A stretch of 64,000 nucleotides of DNA. Origin: Heloderma charlesbogerti. Lineage: Eukaryota; Chordata; Lepidosauria; Squamata; Helodermatidae. Below the pieces are notes generated by a model. It did no database searches, had not been told where the DNA came from, and worked only from the letters and a program-made list of their open reading frames with translations. The DNA is taken from positions 682,001 to 746,000 of the forward strand of contig JANEZZ010000463.1 in the NCBI GenBank assembly GCA_026122225.1. Direction: 5' to 3'. Positions 1-10,212 of the stretch are shown one piece after another. Position 1 is the first letter of the stretch; the number at the start of each line of letters is the position of its first letter. The translations under genes were made by a program, and so were the position numbers.

Positions 1-94
1 TGACTGTGGCCCTGATCACTGCTGGCATGCAGACCCCAGTATCCCTTCCCAGTGTGAATGTGGCCCTCAGACCAACATAGCTTCCCCACCCCTG
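1..94. mobile_element. 3' end of a hAT-like DNA transposon (cut by window edge)
   Basis: The stretch carries GGCCCTCAGACC and ends in TTCCCCACCCCTG, which is the usual terminus of hAT-type elements. No reading frame is visible. The left end lies outside the window, so the 8-bp target duplication (expected copy CTGTAGAG at 95-102) cannot be confirmed. Its length in the window suggests a non-autonomous or truncated element. Confidence 0.5.
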
Positions 95-683
95 CTGTAG
101 AGGATTATTGTGTGTATATATGGAAAGGCAGTGACTGCGGCCCCACCACAAAAACACTTCTAGTCGAATCACACACCCAGATTGGGCTCTTGCCAACCAG
201 GCAGGAATATACAAGCTTGCCCCTTTAAAGCATCCAAGTGATGAGGGCATCTACCACAAGGATCAGTGAAGTGAGCTAAGTCCATTTATTGCTTAAACAA
301 GAAAGCCTGTTCAGTGCAACCCTTACACAACACATATGCTATGAGTTGAACCTGAGCTCATCTGCTACTTATGTGTCGAGCCGAAAAGTACGAAAGCAAA
401 GCTATGGTGGGCTGATCTGTCCAGATAAAGCAAGGTGTCCTGTAACTTTGTTGTCCTGCATAACATTCTCCCTGTTTTTGTAAGAAGTGGTGGGTATTCC
501 TTCCAGCACATTGCTAAATTGATCAGGAATCGAGTGAAATGTCCGAGAGCATTGTCAGTCATCTGCACCCAACTATATAAACAAAGGTGGTGAGGGGAGA
601 CTGGCTTCCTTTTTCTTTTTTCATCTCCCCCCACCCTAATATGCCAAAGGAATCTTTTTTGTGGTTTTGATTTCAGAAAAAGG
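95..683. other. Non-coding stretch, nothing recognised
   Basis: I see no convincing frame, RNA gene or repeat here. The two open frames (289-483 + and 365-634 -) overlap each other, have no family resemblance, and look like chance frames. Confidence 0.5.
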
Positions 684-696
684 AACCTGTAGATTG
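684..696. repeat. Target-site duplication of BovB copy 1 (left copy)
   Basis: AACCTGTAGATTG here is repeated exactly at 3786-3798, on either side of the BovB element. A perfect 13-bp duplication is what target-primed reverse transcription leaves, and its lack of decay indicates a fairly recent insertion. Confidence 0.9.
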
Positions 697-3600
697 TTGT
701 TGTTGTTCAGTTGTTCAGTCGTGTCCGACTCTTCGTGACCCCATGGACCATAGTACGCCAGGCCTTCCTGTCCTCCACTCTCTCCCGGAGCGTGCTCAAG
801 TTCATATTCATTGCATCGGTGATGCTATCTAGCCATCTCATCCTCTGCCGTCCCCTTCTCCTTTTGCCTTCAGTCCTTCCCAGCATTAGGGTCTTTTCCA
901 GAGAGTTTTCTCTTTGCATTAGGTGGCCAAACTATTTGAGCTTCAGCTTCAGTATCTGTCCTTCCAATGAGCACTCAGGGTTGATTTCCTTTCGGATTGA
1001 CTGATTTGACCTCCATGCAGTCCAGGGGACGCGTAAGAGTCTTCTCCAGCAACACAGTTTGAAAGCATCAATTCTTCGGCGCTCAGCCTTCCTTATAGTC
1101 CAGCTCTCACAGCCATACATTACTACTGGGAAAACCATAGCTTTGATTAGACGGACCTTTGTCGGCAAGGTGATGTCTCTGCTTCTTACTATGCTGTCTA
1201 GCTTTGCCATAGCTTTCCTCCCAAGGAACAAGCGTCTTTTAATTTCATGGCTACAGTCACCGTCTGCGGTGATCTTGGAGCCCAAGAAAGTAAAATCTGT
1301 CACAGCTTCCATTTCTTCCCCTTCTATATGCCAGGAAGTGATAGGGCCAGATGCCATGATCTTAGTTTTTTTAATGTTGAGTTTCAAACCAGCTTTTGCA
1401 CTCTCCTCTTTCACCCTCAACAAGAGGCTCTTGAGATCCTCTTCGCTTTCTGCCATTAGGGTGGTATCGTCTGCATATCGGAGGTTGTTGATAATTCTCC
1501 CAGCAATCTTAATTCCGAACTCTGATTCATCCAACCCGGCATTTCTCATGATGTACTCTGCATATAAGTTAAATAAGCAGGGTGACAATATGCAGCCTTG
1601 TCGTACTCCTTTCCTAATTTTGAACCACTCGGTTGTTCCATGTCCGGTTCTTACTGTTGCTTCTTGACCCTCGTACAGGTTTCTCAGGAGACAGGTAAGG
1701 TGGTCTGGTACTCCCATCACTTTAAGAATTTGCCACAGTTTGTTGTGATCCACACAATCAAAGGCTTTAGCGTAGTCAATGAAGCAGAAATAGACGTTTT
1801 TCTGGAATTCTCTTGCTTTCTCCATGATGCAGCGAATGTTGGCGATTTGATCTCTAGTTCCTCAGCCTCTTCGAAACCCAGCTTGTACTTCCAGTAGTTC
1901 TCGGTTCGCATAATGCTGAAGCCTAGCTTGTAGGATTTTGAGCATCACCTTGCTGGCATGTGAAATGAGCGCAATTGTGCGGTACTTTGAGCACTCTTTG
2001 GCGTTGCCCTTCTTTGGAATTGGAATGTAAACTGAGCTTTTCCAGTCTTGCGGCCATTGTTGAGTGTTCCAAATTTGTTGGCATATTGAATGCAGCACTT
2101 TAACAGCATCATCTTTTAGGATTTTAAATAGCTCAGCTGGAATACTGTCATCTCCGCTAGCTTTGTTGTTAGTAATGCTTCCTAAGGCCCACTTGACTTC
2201 ACTCTCTAGGATGTCCGGCTCAAGTTCAGTGACTGCACTATCATGGCTATCAGGGACATTCAGATCTTTCCTGTATAGTTCTTCTGTGTATTCTTGCCAC
2301 CTCTTCTTAACCCCATCTGCATCTGTTAGGTCCCTGCCTTCTTTGTCCTTTATCATGCCCGTCTTTGCACAAAACGTTCCCTTGAGATCTCCGATTTTCT
2401 TGAAGAGATCTCTAGTCTTTCCCATTCTGTTGTTTTCCTCGATTTCTTTGCATTGTTCATTTAAGAAGGCCTTCTTGTCTCTCCTGGCTATTCTCTGGAA
2501 CTCTGCATTCAGTTGGATATATCTTCCCCTTTCTCCCTTGCTTTTCGCTTCCCTTCTTTCCTCAGCTACTTGTAAAGCCTCATCAAACAGCCACTTGGCT
2601 TTCTTGCATTTCTTTTTCTTTGGGATGGATTGAGTTGCTGCCTCCTGAACAATGTTACGGACCTCAGTCCATAGTTCCTCAGGCACTCTGTCTATCAGGT
2701 CTAATCCCTGAAATCTATTCGTCACCTCTACTGTATATTCATAAGGGATATGATTTAGGTCATACCTGAATGGTTTAGTGGTTTTCCCTACGTTCTTCAA
2801 TTTAAGCTGAAATTTTGCAACAAGAAGCTCATGATCTGAGCCACAGTCAGCTCCAGGTCTTGTTTTGACTGACTGTATAGAGCTTCTCCATCTTTGGCTG
2901 CAAAGGACATAATCAATCTGATTTCGATATTGACCATCTGGTGATGTCCATGTATAGAGTCGTCTCTTGTGCTGTTGGAAAAGAGTGTTTGCTATGATCA
3001 GCGTGTTCTCTTGGCAAAACTCGATTAGCCTTTGTCCTGCTTCATTTTGTACACCAAGGCCATGCCTGCCTGTTATCCCAGTGATTTCTTGACTTCCTAC
3101 TTTAGCATTCCAATCCCCTATGATGAAGAGGACATCTTTTTTTGGTGTTAGTTCTAGAAGGTGTTGTAGGTCTTCATAGAACCGATCAACCTCAGCTTCT
3201 TCGGCCTCAGTGGTTGGGGCATAGACTTGAATTACTGTGATGTTGAATGCTTTGCCTTGGATTCGTACTGAGATCATTCTATCGTTTTTAAGATTGTACC
3301 CCAGTACTGCTTTTCCCACCCTTTTGTTGACTATGAGTGCTACTCCATTTCTTCTAAGGGATTCTTGCCCACAGTAGTAGATATGATGGTCACCTGAATT
3401 AAATTCGCCCATGCCTGTCCATTTTAGTTCACTGATTCCCAAGATGTCGATGTTCAATCTTGCCCTCTCATGTTTGACCACCTCCAGCTTACCTTGATTC
3501 ATTGATCTGACATTCCAGGTTCCTAAACAATATTGTTCTTTGCAGCATCGGATTTTCTTTTCACCACCAGACACATCCACAGCTGAGTGTCCTTTCGGCT

Positions 3601-3785
3601 TTGGCCCAGCCACTTCACTCTTTCTGGCGCTACTTGGAAATACCCTCTGCTCTTCCCCAGTAGTATATTGGACATCTTCCGACCTGAGGGGCTCATCTTC
3701 CAGCGTCATCTCTTTTAGCCTTGTGATACGTTCCATGGGGTTTTCTTGGCAAGAATACTGGAGTGGGTTGCCATTTCCTTCTCCA
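697..3785 (-). mobile_element. BovB (RTE clade) LINE, nearly full length
   Basis: The element lies on the minus strand. Its 3' end is at 697 with a short CAA-type tail, and its 5' end is at 3785. The 5' segment around 3733-3785 matches the BovB start (the motif reading CTGGAGTGGGTTGCCATTTC on the plus strand). The 3' segment carries the GTGTCCGACTC and GACCCCATGGACC motifs. A perfect 13-bp duplication brackets it. At about 3.09 kb it lacks only about 130 bp of the 5' leader still present in the copy at 38793-42005. Confidence 0.95.
707..3736 (-). pseudogene. BovB endonuclease/reverse transcriptase, open except for two stops
   Basis: One frame runs 1009 codons from the Met at 3736. It encodes an apurinic-type endonuclease followed by a reverse transcriptase, which nick chromosomal DNA and copy the element RNA into it. 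Endonuclease motifs are in place: GTWNVRSMN near residue 72, the E of ISELKW near 103, GDWN at 207-210 and SDH at 300-302. The RT shows FIDYAKAFD near 655, RQGCILSP near 712 and the catalytic YADD at 754-757 (about 1466-1477). The C-terminal RGRQRMRW region is also present. Only two lesions break it: TGA at 1862-1864 (codon 625, where copy 3 reads arginine in RGRGTRDQ) and TAG at 932-934 (codon 935, where copy 2 reads Tyr). There is no frameshift. All core catalytic residues survive, so this is a recent copy; as it stands it cannot make a full-length protein. Confidence 0.93.
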
Positions 3786-3798
3786 AACCTGTAGATTG
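3786..3798. repeat. Target-site duplication of BovB copy 1 (right copy)
   Basis: Exact repeat of AACCTGTAGATTG at 684-696. It directly follows the element's 5' end and so fixes the boundary. Confidence 0.9.
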
Positions 3799-4380
3799 AG
3801 TGTCTATAAATATTTTCACTGTTTGATGTAAGAAGTTCTAAGTTAGTGTAATTTGGGCTTCAGCACAGAATGTTTATGCGCAGCCTCTTGGGAGCACGTC
3901 TGATTAGTGTAGGAGTGACCTTATTGGAAGCCAACAAGCAGGTCTGCAGTTAATTAGAAATAATGCTGAACTCATTTACAGAGCCCTAATGAAGGTGTTC
4001 CTTTTATTTATTTTTTCCTCAGTAGATGATGTGTATTTGTATTTAACAGGTTAAATTAAGAAGGAGAAGGCAGATGGTGTACTTTGTTGCTGCCTTTTGA
4101 GAATCCCCACAGAGCCACACATTAACTTTGAGGAGCCAGGTCAGGATTAATGACTTAAGAGCAGACAGTCTGGGATGTGCAACTAAAAGCTGGAAGAAAT
4201 AATGAACTGGTCAGGCAGGGTTAGTTACAGGTGATGCTGTGTCCCAAATAAGGGGCAGGTGGCTTGTGGGGAATGAAGGATGCCTGTCGATATCTTTCAG
4301 AGGTTTAAAGAAGCTTATTTATACACTTCATGATAGCTTTCTTCTCTGACACAAACAGATAGAGGAGAGAGAGAGAAGAG
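3799..4380. other. Non-coding stretch, nothing recognised
   Basis: AT-rich single-copy-looking DNA without a believable frame, splice-flanked exon or recognisable repeat. A short purine run (GAGAGAGAGAG-like) lies near 4362-4380. Confidence 0.5.
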
Positions 4381-4600
4381 TTTGTTACATATTTAATCTG
4401 CACAATAACGAAAGTTCTCTGGGTGGATTACATAAAGCTAAAACAATCCAATATAAAAACAACAACAAACAGCACAAGAAAAATAATACAAAATATATGA
4501 AAATAGTAATAAAATTTAAAATGCCTGGGAGAAAATAAAAGTTTTTGCTTGGTGCTGAAAAGATTAATAGCATAGGTGAGAGCCTCCTTAGCTTAAAATC
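4381..4600 (-). mobile_element. L2-type LINE 3' end (5'-truncated)
   Basis: Read on the minus strand, the piece has a 3' untranslated part with the 'CACCCAGAGAACTTTCG'-like motif before an A/T-rich tail. It also has the AATGCCTGGGAGAA..GGTGCTGAAAAG segment. The same segments recur at 63718-64000, so the two are copies of one family. Only the 3' untranslated part remains, with no coding content. The clade call rests on that resemblance and on the coding ends of related copies. Confidence 0.6.
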
Positions 4601-5259
4601 TTGACTCGTGGCTTGTCATATTCATCCACAGGAAGTTGCTTCTAGGGAAGGGGGGCAGGATTATGGGAAATTATTACTCTAGATTTCATTCATCAGGTAG
4701 CGTTTTGCTGAATTAGGAAGAAGATGAAGTCCTGAGCAAGGGCAAGAAGAGATTCAACTGCGAGAGTGGTAAGGAATCAAGTAGATACCTCTAGAAATAT
4801 TGGACATGTTTTTATCCTCTGGACTCTATTCTTTCCCCCAGTTAATGTGCAATTAAGAGGAGAGAGAAGAATAAAGAGATGATGCTTGAAATTTAATCAG
4901 TCAAGTGCTGTTCCAAACTTGATTTATTGTAGACAATTCCCCCAAATTGGTTTCGGTTCTATAAGAGACTGTAAGGAAGTTTTCCCCAACTGGTTAGTTA
5001 GACAGAGAACTGCAGTTTATTATTTGGGGTTTTGTCTTAGCTGTAATACAGTCAGCATTAATCACACCCTTTGCTGTGTCGCTGATTGGGAATTGCTTTG
5101 AGTTTTGAAAATGCTGATATGACTTTGTTCTTTGAAGCTGTTGTTAAGGCAGAGCCTGAGGATTCCCCCCCCCTCCATTATTATTCCATCTGGAATGACT
5201 TATTTATTTGAGTAATGGCCAATTAGTGGGTAAACCTGAAGCTGACTATCGCTGAGCCT
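4601..5259. other. Non-coding stretch, nothing recognised
   Basis: No domain-bearing frame. The 71-codon open frame at 4886-5101 has no family resemblance. A run of nine C's lies at about 5165-5173. Confidence 0.5.
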
Positions 5260-6945
5260 CTTTTTGCCCTTTAATCCCAGTAAGGGGAAAGTTTCGTTCC
5301 TAAGTCATGCAGCGGTTGTTGCCAAGGGGAGGTTTGAACTCCTCCCTGATGTTTTGTGGGCTGCAGAGAGAGACTGGGTGAGGGGATCAGGGCGGTGGTG
5401 AACGCCTCCCTTGAAAAGGGAGTGATGCCATCAGCCCTCAAGGAGGCAGTGATAAGACCGCTCTTAAAGAAGCCCTCCTTGGATCCCCAAGTTCTGAATA
5501 ACTTTCGCCCAGTCTTGAATCTGTCATTTTGGGGCAAGGTGATTGAGCAGGTGGTGGCGATGCAGTTGAAGGCATACTTGGAAGAAACCGATTATCTACA
5601 CCCATTTCAGTTGGGTTTCAGGCTTGGGCATGGGACAGAAACGGCCTTGGTCACCTTGGTGGATGATATGAGGAGGGCTCTGGATAGGGGTGAATGCTCC
5701 TTCCTTGTTCTCCTTGACCTCTCAGCGGCTTTTGATACCGTTGACCACGGTATCCTCCTGGACTGCTTGGAGGGCTTGGGCATTGGAGACACCGTATTGC
5801 AGTGGTTCTAGTCCTTCCTCTCTGGCAGGTACCAGAGGGTAGCACTGGGAGAAGAGGTTTCGAACCCATGGCCACTCATTTGTGGGGTGCCACAGGGTTC
5901 CATCCTCTCCCTGATGCTATTTAACATCTATGTGAAGCCGCTGGGTGCTATCATCAGGAGGTCTGGGGTGCGGTGTCATCAATATGCAGATGACACGCAG
6001 CTCTACCTCTCGTTTAAATCTTCACCAAGGTTGGCCGTAGAATCCCTGTCCGAATGTCTGGAGATGGTGAGTGGCTGTTTGGGAGGAATAAGTTGAAGCT
6101 GAATCCTGACAAGACCGGAGTACTTTTGGTGGGAGACAAGAGGAGGCTGGGGGATGTTGACCTGGTGTTGAATGGGGTACGGCTACCCTTGAATTTTGGA
6201 CTCCCAGCTGTCCATGGAGGCTCAGGTGTCAGCTGTGAGCCGGACAGCGCTGTATCAACTCCATCTGATATGGCGGCTGCACCTCTTCCTTCCCGACCAT
6301 CTGCTCCCATCAGTAGTACATTCCCTGGTCTCCTCTCGTTTAGATTACTGTAATGTGCTCTACGTGGGGTTACCCTTGAAGATGGTTTGGAAGCTGCAGC
6401 TGGTACAGGACGCGGCCGCTCGCCTGATTAAAGGCAGCCGCCGGCGAGATCACATCACTCCAGTGCTGAAGGAGTTGCACTGCTTACCAATTGTTTTCCG
6501 GGCCAAATTCAAAGTGTTGGTTTTGACCTTTAAAACCCTACATGGTTCCGGCCCAGCCTATCTTCAGGAGCGCCTCCAGCAACACCAGACAGGCCGCTTA
6601 ACAAGATCAGGCTTGGATGGCCTTCTCTCTGTCCCATCAGCCAGGACAGCTAGACTGATGGGGACAAGGGAGAGGGCCTTCTCTGTGGTGGCCCCCACTC
6701 TGTGGAACTCCCTCCCTAGGGAACTCCGCCATGCCCCCTCTTTAATGAGCTTCTGCCGTGAATTAAAAACGTGGTTGTTCAGGCAGACATTTGGGGTGGG
6801 TTAGGGTATTTTAGAAAATGTTTTTATTGTAGAATTTTATTGTTTTAAACTGTTTTATTATATGCTTGTACATTGCCCAGAGTGGCTGGGTGACCAGCCA
6901 GATGGGTGATTAATAAATTTAATAAATAAAAATAAATAAAAATAA
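5260..6945 (+). mobile_element. L2-type (Jockey superfamily) LINE, 5'-truncated
   Basis: This LINE fragment holds the RT and C-terminal region, then a 3' untranslated end with GCCCAGAGTGGCTGGGTGACC and an AATAAATA tail at about 6915-6945. Endonuclease and ORF1 are missing. The same family recurs at 47029-48325 and 49317-49510, with the same 3' end. Lizard members of this group have been filed as L2 or as related clades; I call it L2-type from motif style. The left boundary is approximate and no clear TSD was found. Confidence 0.85.
5356..6804 (+). pseudogene. L2-type reverse transcriptase, C-terminal part, decayed
   Basis: The RT reads through [38 protein letters not shown] and HQYADDTQLYLSF (YADD at 5983-5994). 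It then passes through NKLKLNPDKTG to the C-terminal SSRLDYCNVLYVGLPL, LQLVQDAAARLI and ERAFSVVAPTLWNSLPRELR. Lesions: a TAG at 5809-5811, a frameshift near 6080-6090, and a deletion of about 25 bp near 6197 relative to the copy at 47540. The catalytic YADD is intact, but the protein is split into several frames. Without an endonuclease domain this copy could not move itself. Confidence 0.85.
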
Positions 6946-7607
6946 GTTGTGTGCTTCCTGATGCAAACACTGACTTTGCCACCTACATGCACCCAGTCAG
7001 TTCAGAACGTTGCAGGCTGCCATGGGCAGGCCACTCTTTAACTACACATAGACCCTAATGTGGGTCTTAGACAGCCTAGTGGAGCGGGGGGATTCTAGTA
7101 TTGCCTCCATGAATGAAACAGTGTGGAATTTTGCAAAGAGGGTGGAGAAGCCAGGCAGGGGGCTCACGGGTACAAAAGAAATGCTTACTATTCTGCATAC
7201 ATGGATGTGAGTCAAGGAGATGCCTCTGTATATGTATGTATATCTGCTGAAGCTGCATAATTTTGCTCACGTGTGTGAAATGTTCATAAGTGGTAAAACT
7301 GGCTGTTTTGATACAAGCCTCAGCAAAGTTTTCAGCCATGTGTTTCTGGGCTACTTCTGTACTTGAACTACTTGCTTTAGAATAAATATAGTATGTCTGT
7401 GTGTATCTTCTTTGGAGGCAAAACTGTAAGAACCTATGCTTATGTATATACAGTCCTGTCTAAACATGTGTGGGAAATGATGTGTGGGAAAGGGTAGAAC
7501 ACAAATCTGTTTCAGCGATGTGCGACTATCAAACATGCCTCTGGAATTGATGCCCTGAAATTGCCTTCTGTCAGAGCTGAAGTTATATGATAAGCAGAAT
7601 CACACGG
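6946..7607. other. Non-coding stretch, nothing recognised
   Basis: No supported gene. Two minus-strand open frames (7076-7339 and 7351-7536) show no domain, coiled coil or signal peptide and look like chance. Confidence 0.45.
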
Positions 7608-7830
7608 GCCAGATCTACACCTTGTGTCATATCATTAAGATCCCCTCACGGTAACGCCATATCTCTCTTATGCATTTATACCTTGTAGGACACACAATGC
7701 CAGTTGTTGGATAATGTGGAATAAAAAGCAGGAAATAACACTAAAAAAGCAAATGTGTAATGTGCCCCAACAATTATCAGTGCACTTCAGTACTGCTAGA
7801 AAGCAGTAGTGTAGATTTAGCCATGGTTAC
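7608..7830. mobile_element. Possible short inverted-repeat DNA element
   Basis: GGGCCAGATCTACACC near 7608 is roughly mirrored by GTGTAGATTTAGCCATGG near 7811-7828, giving terminal inverted repeats of about 15 bp with mismatches. There is no coding content and no clean flanking duplication. It may be an old non-autonomous hAT-like element, or a chance pairing. Confidence 0.35.
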
Positions 7831-7913
7831 ACTTTTGCTGCACTGCACCATTTCAGGTGGGGGATTACATGTTTGAAAGCTCATCCTTATAAAAAGAATT
7901 ACATGTATGTAGT

Positions 7914-7924
7914 AAGCTAGCATA
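7914..7924. repeat. Target-site duplication of BovB copy 2 (left copy)
   Basis: AAGCTAGCATA is repeated exactly at 8884-8894, flanking the truncated BovB. It fixes the truncation point at 7925. Confidence 0.88.
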
Positions 7925-8883
7925 AGAACCGGACATGGAACAACCGATTGGTTCAAAATTGGGAAAGGAGTACGACAAGGCTGTATATTGTCGCCCTGCT
8001 TATTTAACTTATATGCAGAGTACATCATGAGAAACGCTGGGTTGGATGAATCACAGGTCGGAATTAAGATTGCTGGGAGAATTATCAACAACCTCAGATA
8101 TGCAGATGATACCACCCTAATGGCAGAAAGCGAAGATAATCTAAAGAGCCTCTTGTTGAGGGTGAAAGAGGAGAGTGCAAAAGCTGGTTTGAAACTCCAC
8201 ATTAAAAAACTAAGATCATAGCATCTGGCCCCATCACTTCCTGGCATATAGAAGGGGAAGAAATGGAAGCAGTGACAGATTTTACTTTCTTGGGCTCCAA
8301 GATCACCGCAGATGTTGACTGTAGCCATGAAATTAAAAGACGCTTGCTCCTTGGGAGGAAAGCTATGGCACACCTAGGCAGCATAGTAAGAAGCAGAGAC
8401 ATCACCTTGCTGACAAAGGTCCGTATAATCAAATCTATGGTTTTCCCAGTAGTAATATATGGCTGTGAGAGCTGGACTATAAGGAAGGCTGAGCGCCGAA
8501 GAATTGATGCTTTTGAACTGTGGTGCTGGAGAAGACTCTTACGAGTCCCCTGGACTGCAAGGAGGTCAAATCTGTCCATCCTAAAGGAAATCAACCCTGA
8601 GTGCTCATTGGAAGGACAGATACTGAAGCTGAAGCTCAAATATTTTGGCCACCTAATGCAAAGAGAAAACGTCCTGGAAAAGACTCTGATGCTGGGAAAG
8701 ATTGAAGGCAAAAGGAGAAGGGGACGGCAGAGGATGAGATGGCTAGATAGCATCACCGATGCAATGAATATGGACTTGAGCATGCTCAGGGAGAGAGCGG
8801 AGGACAGGAAGGCCTGGCGTGCTATGGTCCATGGGGTCACGAAGAGTCGGACACGACTGAATGACTGAACAACAACAACAAGA
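7925..8883 (+). mobile_element. BovB LINE, 5'-truncated
   Basis: The element starts inside the RT domain and runs to the BovB 3' end, finishing in ACAACAACAACAAG. An exact 11-bp duplication on each side shows it inserted in this truncated form, the usual result of incomplete reverse transcription. It is closely similar to the copies at 697-3785 and 38793-42005. Confidence 0.93.
7926..8868 (+). pseudogene. BovB reverse transcriptase C-terminal half
   Basis: The coding remnant begins at the RTGHGTTDWFKIG part and contains RQGCILSPCLFNLYAEY and the catalytic RYADDTTLMA. A one-base loss in the A-run near 8205-8212 breaks the frame. Coding resumes downstream with VTDFTFLGSKITADVDC and continues to MVHGVTKSRTRLND and a TGA at 8866-8868. 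The endonuclease is absent because of 5' truncation. This copy gives the undamaged C-terminus for comparison with copy 1 (Tyr where copy 1 has TAG). Confidence 0.9.
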
Positions 8884-8894
8884 AAGCTAGCATA
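8884..8894. repeat. Target-site duplication of BovB copy 2 (right copy)
   Basis: Exact copy of AAGCTAGCATA at 7914-7924. Confidence 0.88.
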
Positions 8895-9186
8895 TCAGGG
8901 ATAAGGATAAAACCTGACACGCTAATTTTATATGTGCAGGAAGTGTTGGGGGAGGGGTTAGGACTAAAAAATGTTCAAGCAAGAGGTGTGCTCCACCTCT
9001 TGCTCTCTCATGTGTAAATGCCTTATGTCCTTAAGAAGTAGTTTCAGTTTATTCCAGAACCTGTTTTTTGAACATCCCCGGAGAAATAGCATTAAACTAT
9101 GGCTGGATATTCCAGAACAAATGAGGCACCATGCTGACCAGGCATTCATTCTACAGCAGTGGAAGAAGTCCAACAATAAGCCAAGG

Positions 9187-9372
9187 CAGGAGTAGGCAAC
9201 CTGGTGAGCGCCAGATGTTTTAGACTTTATTTATTTATTATTTATTACATTTGTATCCTGCCCTGTATCATTAAGACTACAGCTCCCATAATCCCTGACT
9301 ACTGGCAAGTGGGCTGGGCTGATGAGAATTGTAGGCCAAAACATCTGGAGTGTACCAGGTTGCCTACTGCTG
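9187..9372. mobile_element. Foldback hAT-like MITE, interrupted by a LINE tail
   Basis: The ends CAGGAGTAGGCAACCTGG and CCAGGTTGCCTACTGCTG are inverted repeats. They are bracketed by AGCCAAGG (9179-9186) and AGCTAAGG (9373-9380), an 8-bp duplication matching at 7 of 8 bases as expected for hAT insertion. Inside, GCCAGATGTTTTAGACT and the later CCAAAACATCTGG pair with each other, so the whole element folds back. It has no gene. Related foldbacks are at 54708-54843 and 61016-61142. Confidence 0.8.
9227..9273 (-). mobile_element. 47-bp LINE/SINE 3'-tail insertion inside the foldback
   Basis: The segment reads, on the minus strand, like the last bases of a LINE-mobilised element (GGGCAGGATACAAATG plus an AATAAATA tail). 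AGACT occurs immediately before it (9222-9226) and again after it (9274-9278), and removing the insert restores the foldback arm (GGACTACAGCTCCCAT type). It is therefore a very short 5'-truncated retroposition nested in the MITE. Confidence 0.7.
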
Positions 9373-9402
9373 AGCTAAGGTAACTGGCAGTCTGAATGTG
9401 CC

Positions 9403-9915
9403 TTAAGGGTGTAATCCTATGGGATTGTTGCCCTTTATATGGAAGCCTTCAAGCTTGGAGGCTTCTGAAAATCCTATGCCGTGCTAGGCTATTGCTGGCC
9501 AGGTCAGGAGGAGGATGGAGGTGATGTCACCTCCTTTTCCTCCTCAAGAACACACACACAAAATAACCCACACCACCCGGCTGAGCCTGTCCAGCTCACA
9601 TACTGGCGGTGGGCAGGCACTGGCAATGGAGAGGCTATAGGATTCTGTGGATCCTGACCTCTCCTGTCCCCTCCTTTCCACACCCACTGGAACCCCCCTT
9701 TTGACCTCTACGAGGTCATCCATGGTCACTGTTGTGACCTCAGAAAGCAGCTGGCGAGGTTCTTCTGTGATGGCTGCAGAAGGCAGGGGGCAGAATCTGG
9801 TGTCAGATTCTCCCTCTTGAGGTTGTAGGAGTGTCTATGGCCTTGGGAGAGGGAATGCAAAATATCCTGTGGTCCCTGGAACACTCTCCCATGGACCGTA
9901 GGATTGCTTTCTAAG
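9403..9915. mobile_element. Non-autonomous DNA element, AGGGTGCAATCC-ended family (about 510 bp)
   Basis: The left end TTAAGGGTGTAATCCTATGG and the right end CCGTAGGATTGCTTTCTAAG are imperfect inverted repeats, with GC-rich filler between. Similar ends are seen at 27939-28086, 45378-45708, 58696-59115 and 59139-59600. There is no long frame and no exact target duplication, so the superfamily is uncertain. The boundary is placed by the inverted repeats alone. Confidence 0.5.
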
Positions 9916-10212
9916 ATGCCATTAGTGGGCAATTATTTTCGACACTGTTTGTATGCTGCAGCTATTTCTGAACTCTAGGGCTGGGTGCTATGTACTGTTG
10001 CAAATATAGTTGGTGCCAGGAATACAAACCATGAGAGTCCTTAACCAACTTGAAAGCCATTTATGTGAACCAGCTTCCTGTATTATTTGGGCTACTGAGC
10101 AATCTTAACTATGGCAGAATAAAACAGCAGAAAAATCACAGTCATATAGGTCCGTGTGATTGTTGGCAACCATGCTACCAGTGTAGTGGAAGAACAGGAC
10201 TTTAAATTGCAA

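Noticed and set aside
1059..1667. 202-codon open frame antisense to the BovB RT; similar antisense frames at 8202-8840 and 39096-39455.
   Set aside because: It mirrors the coding strand's codon pattern in three copies and shows no domain. The conserved frame is the sense RT; a functional antisense protein has no support.
2064..2633. 189-codon antisense frame over the BovB linker.
   Set aside because: Shadow of the sense reading frame; hydrophobic and unlike any known family.
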